A DNA stretch of 64,000 nucleotides from Angiostrongylus vasorum. Lineage: Eukaryota; Nematoda; Chromadorea; Rhabditida; Metastrongylidae. A program made the position numbers and the translations under genes. This document shows positions 58,301 through 64,000 of the stretch, piece by piece. Location: assembly GCA_018806985.1 (NCBI GenBank), contig JADANN010000076.1, positions 310,001 to 374,000 on the forward strand, given 5' to 3'. The stretch's first letter is position 1, and every line of letters starts with the position of its first letter. The notes under the pieces are model-generated. The model saw nothing but the letters and a program-made list of their open reading frames with translations. It had not been told where the DNA came from and did no database searches.

Positions 58301-61300
58301 CTAATGCCATCAATCAAGTCAAGAACCGCGTTGTATCGGTGAGTGAGATTGCTTACTTGGATACTTGCACGACCTGTCCTCACAGGTTGTGGTGTAGTTG
58401 GCAAAAAAAACGAAATATGAAAAAAAAACTTACGATAAACGAGTTCGCGTAGTGATCCTTGACATTTTGTTGAATCTGACCATCATCTCCCATCCAAGGT
58501 GATGTGTCTTTATTTTCTGTCTTAAACGTAGGATTTTCTACAACATACTAGGATCATTCATAAAGTAAAGGATAAAACGATAAAGCTCCCTGTGTTATTC
58601 GATCCCTGAAGGATGCGCCATCCATTTGACTTCATTAAACATTGCTGGAGATGACTGAATGGTATCTGGCCTCCACAATGACTCGCGGTGGCCTACTGAT
58701 GTATCAAGCCATTGCTGCTATCTTCCCAGACAAGTCTGGTACCAATTTGTCGAAGCCGGAGGGATGGAAGACTTGGTGAGCCAGAGGCGCGGGATCGATT
58801 CCTTGTGTGTGTTGCAGGGCGTCTCCGACCACTGCTTCACAAGCACACTTTCATGAGGTAGTTTTGCTAATACTATTTGCTACATGAGACAAAATCACAC
58901 GTGTCACGCTATGGAGAACCTAGCACCACTTGTCTTTGATTTGTCTCCACACATCCTCTATTCATGAAGCTATTCGAAGTTTTTTGCATGTACGTTTGGC
59001 TGCAGTCTCAGGACTTTTTCCTTCTTCATCACGAAGGTCATTTTATGCTGATCAAATATATTCTCACTGCAATCTTGGGATAGTTCTGCTAGTTGTAATA
59101 AAGTGGTAAAACTTCATCTTGTTAAGAATTATCCTGAGATTTTCACCCCTTCAATTTTAAACTGCTATTTTCTTCTTGCGCAGGTAAGAGGTTGTTATCA
59201 CAGTATATGCTTCTAACACTTCCGAATGTTTTACACTCAACATTACGTCTATTTAATATGCAATCTGCTCAGCTAAATTTCTCGGATAACTCTAGCAGAA
59301 GAGACCAAATGCATAAGGTTTCCCTTTCTATTAATGAACGTTTAAGCTAATCTACCTGAAAAGATGGCATCATGAAGTGGTACCGAAAGCCAAATAGTAA
59401 CAACAGTCTGGTTCAATCCTCCCAACGTTTTAACGTCTCATTGAGCCTGGGAGGTCTTCCTGGTGTCGGGCTCTGATGTCCAACTGGGGAATCCATCCCT
59501 CGGCACATTCTCCCAAGCTGAGAAGGAAAAAGGAGTTTCCAATAGGAAGCTCAGCTAAAAAGTAAACCAATACCAGGATCCACCATCGTGCTGGTATCAA
59601 ACTAGTTGTATGGTGACAAATCTCCCTTCGATCCACAAGGGCGGCCACTGCCCGTGGTGGTGATGACCTAGGGCAGACATTGGCCGGACTGACCTCGTAA
59701 CCACAGGGAACCACAACAGTAGCTAAACCAACAAAGCTGCAAGAAAACGGAAATTATGCTGGGGCCTTCAAAGCAGTGAGAACGGACCGTCCAAGTATCA
59801 AACTATCCAACTACTGGTTCATTATGTGTTATCTTTCATACACAAGGAGTACTCTTGCGAGCAAAATGTTTGGACAGTCATCACTGTGTGTATAGGAAAG
59901 GAAGAGAACGAGAAATCCTTCAATTCGATGTGGCTATTAGTCATTTGGAATGGCTGCGAAACGGTATCTACCACGATAGGTACTTCCAAAAAAGTAGGTA
60001 TGGCTACAAAGCATTGCTTAAAAAGGGATGGTTGTAGATATTTCGGTGGAAGTGATTTAAATACCACGAGCACTCCTATGGCCCGACTAGTTCGTAACCG
60101 CTTGAATGCTCGTCTATGCAAACCACAAGATTGCATAATATGCCCTAACAGTAGAGAATGTGAATGCAGTGGATCGGATAGGTGTGGTGTACCTAATCTG
60201 CTGCAAAGCATATGAGGACAGAACATATCGGCAAAACGGGTGGAGCACTCGGCGTCCGTATAAAAGAGCACCTTGTCAGTAAACTTAAACCAAATGATTC
60301 ACAATGCGTGCACAGGACACGCACACACACGACGAAGAAGATTTTGAAGTGGATGTCACCATTTTTGCGCAGGAATCTAAAACACCACTTTGGAAACTCT
60401 CGAGGGATCTTGGATAAATTTCGAAAGTCTAAAGCTGCCACAAGGACCAGTACCTCGTTATCACGTCTGAGCTCGCATAGTATCTCACACAATTTTTTTA
60501 GTCTGTTAGAGGAACATTCCTGAGCCATTGAAATTTGGCGGGGTCGGTCTCAATCAACATGTGGGAAACGTAGAAAACGGTGAGAGTTTTAGAGCATGAG
60601 TTATTGGTGAGTAGGGTGCCTATTAATCTGTCTTTCTAGACTCCGAAGAATGTAGAATCCACGGAAATACTAACTAGTGTGAAATAGATATTGTGTTAAC
60701 AATCTCATTCCTGCTCATGAAGGAAACAGTCATTTTTCGCTTTCGAGGGTAAGAGAAAATCGGTCCCTGGAAATACAACATGCAACAGCTTTCTGCCAAA
60801 AACGAAGCATGGTATGTTTTGGTGGAAATTAATAAAACCTTACTACGTGCTGAACATCACCTGTAGCCACGGAAGAATGTACACGTAGTCATGGGTGTTC
60901 ATTTTAGCAGTGTATACCGCCTTCATGAACTCTTTCGACATCTCACGAGTGGATGAGAAAAATGCAGATTATAACTGAAAATGAAAAGTAAAACGAAAAA
61001 GTTTGTGGCCATGAAAGTTATGGACAGTGTCAATTCAACGAATGAGAGAAACCTCGAGCATTGTTGGATAACTCGTTGAGCAAACCGGTCTGCGCCATCG
61101 AGTTAGCGTCTGAATTCTCATCGAACATAATCTACAAAATTGAAATCAGTCATAAATTTCCGATACTTCCACAGAAGTACGGCGGTCATAAGAGAAAAAG
61201 GACATAGAGTTTAACCTGGTTGAAATCCGTCACGTCAAAAATATGGCTGTCATTGATTAAAACCTTTTTACTTGACAAAATAGGGGAATTGAACTTCCAC

Positions 61301-63946
61301 ACCGAATATGGAGAGTTCTTCATGGTACAAATTAGAGAGAAAATTCTGACATTGCATAACTAAATTGGGTTCAATAGATTTGGTAGAACTATAGGCCGGT
61401 CATTCAACAGATTCTTGCTCTGCACAAGCGTATAATAGCTTAACGCACATGCATTTGAAATCAAACGGACCTTTTTATTCATTTTTATCCCCCGCTTGTG
61501 GAAGGTTTCCTCGAACGCCTGCATCCTTTCGTAAGCAATCAGACCAGTATTGGTGGCAATACCAACCTTTATTAAAAAAACAAATTCATAAATTCATAAG
61601 AGGTTGAAACGCATGGCGCTAACAACATATATGATCTCAAAACCATTCAGCAACTCGACAATGAATTTTCTGCACGCTTAGTGAAAATATAACCTTAGAA
61701 AACGTGTTGCCGCAAGATTCACTAGCTGAAAGCATTAGACCTAAATTCACTGCCAAGAGAAAACAGCATAATGAAATAGACCATATCATAGCATAACGAA
61801 AGCTTTGCTTCATAGGACATCGACTCTTTTTTGCACGAGTTCCTGTTTCTCTTGTAAAAGAGAGAAATTCGCAAATTTAAGGTAAGAAGCCTAATATCAT
61901 TAATTGGGATATCCAGATCACCAGCTGGACCTTGGAAAAAATGCCGTTACACATGAAACCCTACGAAGAATACGATCGCCTTAATCAGTATCTTCAAATT
62001 AGCACTGTAAAAGCTGGGAGTTTGAAATTGGCCAAGAGACTCCTTTTTCTTGGAACATCTAGCTGGTAAGCCAAACTGGGAGTGGCGTGAGCAGATAATC
62101 ACCAGTTCCCCTCTAGCCTTTGAAAACTGCAGATAAGGGGTAAAATATTTTAGACAGAGCACAGCAATACAGGTCGATGATAGCTTGGAAGGATTGGAAC
62201 AAGCAATTAAAAAATGTTCTACAAACACCTCACTGAAGCCGTCTACAATAGCACAGTCAGTAAATTGAACGAAGATCACCCATGGTAAACAGCAGAGTTT
62301 CGAAAAAAGATTCAGTGTGATAGACCACATCTACGCGATAGCACAAAAACGAACTCATTTAGGTGCAACGAGAGCACAGAAGATTGCTCACACGAGATCA
62401 TTCAAATCCGCAGAAAAATAAACAGTAATGGAACTTCTGGATTCTACAACATTTTATTCAATGCCCCCAAGATTTGTTAGGGATGTGTAATAAAGCCATA
62501 GCCAGAATGTCACGATTTTATAACGACGTTGTCGTACATATGCAGGAAGGGCTTCGAAAAGCCGCTACCATCCCTGCTAAAATTTTTACGCCGAAGCTCG
62601 AGAACGTCATGCAAAAATTGGAATAGTACAACATGCAGCTGAAAACGGATGATCGATGAAAACATCATTTCGCTTTGCTGAAGATATTGTTCTTATAAAA
62701 TTAAGCTCATGCTCTAAAAAATGACAATGAGAAGACGGATTGGTGTCACATGAGATCGAAATCGCGGAAAAGGCAAACCGATCTAATGGGAGGAATTGTG
62801 GAAAATAATCTTTTGGCTTTCAGGCACTTCAAGAAATCAAGCATCTTAGGAAGACTCCGAAACACCACATGGAAGGATAGAAGCTATATGTGGTCGTGGG
62901 CACATCTCTCGACAAGTCATTTGAGGAAAGGTGTTAAACTCGCACATGGAAGGCTACTAGCTCAATGTGGACTCTAGTTAGTGGATAAGTTTCCTTGACT
63001 CATAAACCGTATTCATCTGTGGGCACTGCTCCTAACAAAAAGCATCAAACAGTTTAGAAATAACCAGAGTGATGCTGAGATATCTGCAAAACTCCGGACC
63101 GCAGGTCTATACGGTGGAGAACGAACGCGCTATTACCCTTTCTGGGGGCTTGTGCGTTCACACCACAGCATGCGGGTCCTTCGTTTCGCCTGTCTCTCAG
63201 CTAGTTTAGAAATATCTCATAAACGGTTGTTCAAGATTACGCAGACACTTTAGTGATACACACCCTGCAGTTTTTCCACCCCATCTTTTCTCAACTATAA
63301 TCCTTGCGTGACCGAAATATCAGCGTTTTGCTTCTTCGAAGGCATGGGCTAGACCTGATGTTGAACGAGCTGGCTGTAATCCAGAAGCCAATAATCAACT
63401 GGATCATATAAAAAAATCTGTTGGGTCGACTAAATGTTAGAGAATAAAGCGAAATCCGTCTAATACTGAAGTGACATCAGCACCCACGGCTGTCAGAGAC
63501 TCACAAATCTGCCAGTTTTTTACCAGATTCACATTGACCGCCGACTACCGATGTTGGCAATATGAGACGGATACCTCAAATTTAAGCCGTCCCAACAAGC
63601 AAAATACCAAGTTGATGGATATTACATCTCAACCGTACAATTTGTAAAAGGCGCGTCGCTTATGAAGTCAACTAAGCAAAAGCACCCAACATCATCATAA
63701 AATAAGTGATTGGTTTCTTCGGAGCATACCGTGAAATATTCACTAATTTGCAACTAAAACAAACCTTAGTCCATCCATAGTGACTGAGAATTGCTGCGAC
63801 CGCTTCCGCTAGTGAATTGGTTGTTCTCAGCGACACTCTTGCCAGAGTTTTATAGACGGACTTGTCAGCAAAAGCGTTTGATGATGCCATGTAACCAACT
63901 ATTGGGATATTCCAGAATGTCGCCATCTTTGCCACTGCGTCCAATT
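43254..63946 (-). CDS. Receptor-type guanylate cyclase (gcy family), reverse copy, 20 exons, 5' end outside window
   Basis: Same architecture as the forward copy, read right to left: ligand-binding exons (63946-53126), transmembrane exon (53006-52828), juxtamembrane (52713-52629), kinase homology domain (50803-47035 and the start of the next exon), then one large 861-nt exon (45825-44965) holding the end of the kinase homology domain, the coiled-coil linker and most of the cyclase domain, followed by two short exons and a stop at 43254-43256. The cyclase exon keeps the metal-binding Asp motifs ([14 protein letters not shown]) and the Glu and Cys contexts ([13 protein letters not shown]) typical of guanylate rather than adenylate specificity. 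Three +1 changes relative to the forward copy fall in homopolymers (60958-60962, 53165-53170, 48885-48891); if real they break the protein, if technical the gene is intact. Two upstream exons equivalent to 8967-9082 and 10006-10115 would lie past 64000. Confidence 0.85.
43533..43925 (-). mobile_element. 390-bp retroposon, family D, in the last reverse gcy intron
   Basis: TACTTCGATACTTGGACGGC, CAGGTCGTCACCACCACAGG, CACCATGCGACTACTTTGG and CCGTTGGGAGGAT. Confidence 0.75.
44307..44438 (-). CDS. Reverse gcy cyclase exon (homolog of forward exon 28)
   Basis: 132 nt after GTTTTCAG reading [20 protein letters not shown] then [19 protein letters not shown] and VDVK; donor GTTTGC. Frame intact, unlike the forward copy. 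Confidence 0.93.
44965..45825 (-). CDS. Reverse gcy fused exon: kinase homology C-lobe, coiled coil and cyclase domain, seven introns missing
   Basis: 861 nt, 287 codons, phase 0 at both ends, between TTTTTTTAG and GTTAGC. Domains: [20 protein letters not shown] (C-lobe), [20 protein letters not shown], helix [20 protein letters not shown], then [33 protein letters not shown] and RYCLFGDT. Its length equals the sum of forward exons 20-27 exactly. The catalytic residues look intact and no stop occurs, so this part could encode a working cyclase domain. Flanking introns, including the 526-nt intron 44439-44964, are retained. Confidence 0.95.
45900..46150 (-). repeat. Diverged SINE family A
   Basis: GGCGTTGATTAATCC, AATAAATGCATCGCCGGCC and GATCCGCATGTCTATTGCAG in family A order. 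Confidence 0.45.
46225..46440 (+). repeat. SINE family B
   Basis: AAGCACGGTACTAG, CATCACTCCGAAGTCGGG, CTATCCAAGGATTCAAG and CGACCAGCATTCACTGACATC. Confidence 0.5.
46455..46715 (-). repeat. tRNA-derived SINE, family A
   Basis: GTTGTTAATCTCCGAGGAATG, ATGATACTCGGTGGCC, CTATCCTACCAGACAA, and box end CCACTGCGATACACGCGC on +. Confidence 0.68.
46750..46975 (-). repeat. SINE family C (diverged)
   Basis: CTTTTTATTTACTGCC, CAATGATGCTGAGATA then a degraded body. Confidence 0.5.
47035..47102 (-). CDS. Reverse gcy kinase homology exon (homolog of forward exon 19)
   Basis: 68 nt after AATTTTCAG reading [20 protein letters not shown] then EQ; donor GTATGA. Confidence 0.9.
47235..47455 (-). repeat. SINE family C
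   Basis: GACCGCAGGTGTATGCGGTG, CGCTATTACCCTTTCC and CACCCGTCAGCGGGATTGAC; first half of an inverted pair. Confidence 0.65.
47465..47865 (+). repeat. tRNA-derived SINE, family C, inverted partner
   Basis: GTATGGTGTGGTGGTGAGCG (A-box-like), GAGCGTTCGTTCCCC (B box), CACCTGCGGTCCGGAG, tail GAGTAGGCAGTAAATAATAAG. Confidence 0.68.
47960..48090 (+). repeat. SINE family B, 3' end only
   Basis: CCTTCGTGGGAGGCAGG, GAAGTGCTGGGATCGGCAT match 7340-7410. Confidence 0.45.
48091..48881. other. Reverse gcy intron, unrecognised
   Basis: Contains an 88-codon minus-strand frame (48446-48180) of unknown origin. Confidence 0.3.
48882..48987 (-). CDS. Reverse gcy kinase homology exon (homolog of forward exon 18), +1 in A run
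   Basis: 106 nt against 105. It reads [20 protein letters not shown] then [11 protein letters not shown]. The extra A is in the seven-base run at 48885-48891, so the join to the next exon is out of phase as written. Confidence 0.85.
49090..49205 (+). mobile_element. 390-bp retroposon, family D, 5' fragment
   Basis: CTCCCAACGGTTTACCGCC through CTCCCAAGCTGAGAG, then truncated. Confidence 0.7.
49295..49397 (-). CDS. Reverse gcy kinase homology exon (homolog of forward exon 17)
   Basis: 103 nt starting [14 protein letters not shown] and ending NWMIKLTDF with G completed by the next exon. It keeps the LTDFG motif that the forward copy lost. Confidence 0.9.
49913..49984 (-). CDS. Reverse gcy kinase homology exon (homolog of forward exon 16)
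   Basis: 72 nt reading [18 protein letters not shown] then IRDITL, between TTTGTTGAG and GTGAGT. Confidence 0.9.
50057..50164 (-). CDS. Reverse gcy kinase homology exon (homolog of forward exon 15)
   Basis: 108 nt reading [20 protein letters not shown] then [16 protein letters not shown]; donor GTGAGG. Confidence 0.92.
50165..50647. other. Reverse gcy intron, no feature recognised
   Basis: AT-rich, nothing supported. Confidence 0.35.
50648..50803 (-). CDS. Reverse gcy kinase homology exon (homolog of forward exon 14)
   Basis: 156 nt after CTTTGCAG reading [20 protein letters not shown] then [16 protein letters not shown] and MQLLTL; donor GTATGC. Frame open throughout. Confidence 0.88.
51325..51535 (+). 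repeat. Diverged SINE family A
   Basis: CTGGTACTGGACTTGTCTG, GGTAGGCTACTGC, CATTCAATCACCTCTAAGACG in sense order; boxes missing. Confidence 0.48.
51536..52124. other. Unrecognised DNA in a reverse gcy intron
   Basis: No feature supported. Confidence 0.3.
52125..52500 (+). repeat. SINE family B
   Basis: TCAAGAGCATGGTGTTAGC, CGGCTATCTCAGGACTCCAG, GACCAACATTCTATGACATTC and GTGGGATCCGTACAGAAG. Confidence 0.55.
52629..52713 (-). CDS. Reverse gcy juxtamembrane exon (homolog of forward exon 13)
   Basis: 85 nt after ACATTTCAG encoding [20 protein letters not shown] then NEDEVRSM; donor GTAAGG. Confidence 0.92.
52828..53006 (-). CDS. Reverse gcy exon with transmembrane helix (homolog of forward exon 12)
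   Basis: 179 nt. It encodes [26 protein letters not shown], then a hydrophobic helix ([19 protein letters not shown]). The conserved Cys before GFRN is kept. Donor GTACGT. Confidence 0.92.
53126..53236 (-). CDS. Reverse gcy exon (homolog of forward exon 11), +1 in A run
   Basis: 111 nt against 110. [20 protein letters not shown] is followed by a run of six A (53165-53170 as T on +) where the forward copy has five; as written the frame reaches TGA two codons later. Confidence 0.82.
53420..54290 (+). mobile_element. Penelope-like element, C-terminal coding remnant and 3' UTR
   Basis: [20 protein letters not shown] and HQLVRNRLW (stop), then GIY-YIG endonuclease remnant [20 protein letters not shown] and [31 protein letters not shown] in shifted frames. 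3' UTR with GGCTCTGAAGAAGGCGATAC and GCCGAAACGTC. Best coding Penelope copy in the window; inactive. It lies in the reverse gcy intron between ectodomain exons, on the opposite strand. Confidence 0.8.
54291..55014. other. Unrecognised DNA in a reverse gcy intron
   Basis: No feature supported. Confidence 0.3.
55015..55095. repeat. Foldback-family left arm fragment
   Basis: TTTATTCGGCTAACGTTTCGACATTGTCG.. followed by TCAGAGGCAGAC matches 4245-4290 and 32997-33045. Confidence 0.55.
55096..55671. other. Unrecognised DNA in a reverse gcy intron
   Basis: No feature supported. Confidence 0.3.
55672..56048 (+). mobile_element. 390-bp retroposon, family D, with target duplication
   Basis: AGAAAGGAGTT lies on both sides (about 55661 and 56049). 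Tail TTCAAGTACCAAGTATCAAGT directly precedes the right duplicate. Confidence 0.8.
56422..56481 (-). CDS. Reverse gcy exon (homolog of forward exon 10)
   Basis: 60 nt after CAGCCGCAG reading [19 protein letters not shown]; donor GTACAG. Present once here, twice in the forward gene. Confidence 0.88.
56675..56895 (-). repeat. SINE family A (diverged)
   Basis: GGCATTGATTGATCC, GACTTCATGAAACATCG, box end CACTTCGCTAGACG on +. Confidence 0.55.
57145..57415 (-). repeat. tRNA-derived SINE, family A
   Basis: Minus strand GCGTGTAGCGCAGTGGTTAG is a clear A box; TCAATTTCGCGC marks a damaged B box. Body and GGGATAAAATATTC tail as in the family. Confidence 0.72.
57536..57683 (-). CDS. Reverse gcy exon (homolog of forward exon 9)
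   Basis: 148 nt after TCCTTCCAG encoding [21 protein letters not shown]-glycosylation sequons and [13 protein letters not shown]; donor GTATTG. Confidence 0.92.
57949..58041 (-). CDS. Reverse gcy exon (homolog of forward exon 8), no AG acceptor
   Basis: 93 nt, [20 protein letters not shown] then [11 protein letters not shown], donor GTACGT. It is preceded by TTCTTTTTCAT; no AG lies at the expected place, exactly as in the forward copy. Confidence 0.65.
58350..58390 (-). repeat. Family D tail fragment
   Basis: CTTGGATACTTGCACGACC then CCTCACAGGTTGTG, only the tail-side 40 bp. Confidence 0.45.
58434..58520 (-). CDS. Reverse gcy exon (homolog of forward exon 7)
   Basis: 87 nt, [20 protein letters not shown] then KDHYANSFI, with a consensus GTAAGT donor and the same weak AAG acceptor as the forward copy. 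Confidence 0.87.
58565..58850 (-). repeat. tRNA-derived SINE, family A
   Basis: Minus strand TGTGAAGCAGTGGTCGGAG (A box) and GGAATCGATCCCGCG (B box); AAGTAAAGGATAAAACG tail on the left. Confidence 0.72.
58955..59417. other. Mostly unrecognised; weak SINE B similarity at 58955-59095
   Basis: TCACGAAGGTCATTTTATGC and TGCAATCTTGGGATAGTTC loosely match antisense family B; the rest is unassigned. Confidence 0.3.
59418..59812 (+). mobile_element. 390-bp retroposon, family D
   Basis: Starts ATCCTCCCAACGTTTTAACG, ends CCGTCCAAGTATCAAAC. CTGGTTCA on both sides (59410-59417 and about 59815) may be a short target duplication. Confidence 0.75.
60060..60720 (+). mobile_element. Penelope-like element, GIY-YIG remnant and 3' end
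   Basis: [33 protein letters not shown] then [34 protein letters not shown] and the 3' variant CTCCGAAGAATGTAGAATCC. The nearby stretch 59820-60060 may belong to it. Confidence 0.68.
60861..60974 (-). CDS. Reverse gcy exon (homolog of forward exon 6), +1 in T run
   Basis: 114 nt against 113 in the forward copy. The extra base is in the run at 60958-60962; without it the frame reads [17 protein letters not shown], with it a TGA follows within a few codons. The end encodes LPWLQ before GTGATG. Confidence 0.85.
61053..61131 (-). CDS. Reverse gcy exon (homolog of forward exon 5)
   Basis: 79 nt encoding [20 protein letters not shown] then LSNNAR after TTTTGTAG; donor GTTTCT. Confidence 0.86.
61471..61566 (-). 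CDS. Reverse gcy exon (homolog of forward exon 4)
   Basis: 96 nt encoding [20 protein letters not shown] then [12 protein letters not shown], between AATAAAG and GTCCGT. Confidence 0.85.
61567..62449. other. Reverse gcy intron, unrecognised part
   Basis: A 127-codon minus-strand frame (62330-61947) shows no nameable domain. Confidence 0.3.
62450..62985 (+). mobile_element. RTE-like LINE reverse transcriptase fragment
   Basis: [16 protein letters not shown] and [10 protein letters not shown] (from the palm motif FADDIVLI, with Asp changed to Glu) are followed by [20 protein letters not shown]. Frames are broken. It lies in the reverse gcy intron on the opposite strand. Confidence 0.6.
63055..63215 (-). 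repeat. SINE family C
   Basis: GAGTGATGCTGAGATATCTGC, CCGGACCGCAGGTCTATACG, CGCTATTACCCTTTC, TCGTTTCGCCTGTCTC. Confidence 0.6.
63216..63764. other. Reverse gcy intron, no feature recognised
   Basis: Nothing supported. Confidence 0.35.
63765..63946 (-). CDS. Reverse gcy exon (homolog of forward exon 3)
   Basis: 182 nt after CCAATGTAG, encoding [20 protein letters not shown] through SHYGWTK, donor GTTTGT. It needs a phase-1 exon upstream, which must lie outside the window. Confidence 0.92.
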
Positions 63947-64000
63947 CTACATTGGCTCATCAAAGAATATTTCTTTATGATTATCTCTTTCTATCTAAAT

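Noticed and set aside
60040..60270. Independent small Cys-rich gene at 59826-60215
   Set aside because: The LVRNRL..CIICP block is shared with the Penelope copy at 53570 and leads into a GIY-YIG remnant.
61216..61277. Possible extra reverse gcy exon ending DVTDFNQ before GTTAAA
   Set aside because: Exons at 61471-61566 and 61053-61131 join in phase without it, as in the forward copy, and no forward counterpart exists.
1..64000. CRISPR array, operon or bacterial defence system
   Set aside because: Spliced eukaryotic genes and interspersed retroelements throughout; repeats are dispersed, not regularly spaced.

Overview
The window looks like nuclear DNA of a nematode. Its exons are short, with GT donors and TTTCAG-type acceptors. 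They encode receptor-type guanylate cyclases of the large chemosensory gcy family, and the introns are packed with retroelement debris. The repeat content (Penelope-like elements, RTE-like LINE pieces, several tRNA-derived SINE families) would fit a strongylid or hookworm-like genome; that placement is an inference from memory, not a search.

Two paralogous receptor guanylate cyclase genes lie tail to tail. The forward copy (8967-36994, + strand) was reconstructed as 29 exons: extracellular ligand-binding region (8967-17972), transmembrane exon (18092-18270), juxtamembrane exon, kinase homology domain (24432 to about 28059), coiled-coil linker (28363-29360), cyclase catalytic domain (31037-35969) and a C-terminal exon with stop (36908-36994). 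The first exon with the signal peptide was not found. The reverse copy (63946 down to 43254, - strand) has 20 matching exons, and its 5' exons lie beyond the right edge. Homologous exons have the same length to the base, except where a copy carries an indel, which makes the breaks easy to see.

Main observations: (1) eight exons of the forward copy (118+172+43+98+75+118+105+132 = 861 nt) are one uninterrupted 861-nt exon in the reverse copy, so seven consecutive introns are absent while introns on both sides remain; (2) the forward copy has a +1 frameshift in the kinase homology domain and a +2 frameshift in the cyclase domain, and the reverse copy has three +1 changes, all in homopolymers; (3) one extracellular exon is preceded in both copies by TTTTCAT instead of an AG acceptor; (4) one exon is tandemly duplicated in the forward copy; (5) Penelope-like 3' ends and a foldback family share a motif like a hammerhead ribozyme core, with different but complementary stem II arms.

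Layout: 1-8.9 kb is repeats and unrecognised DNA; 9-37 kb is the forward gene; 37-43.2 kb is intergenic repeats (foldback, 390-bp family, RTE, SINE); 43.3-64 kb is the reverse gene. No operon, CRISPR array, rRNA or true tRNA gene was seen. The wanted novelty here is mostly gene-structure evolution and repeat biology rather than a new multi-gene system.
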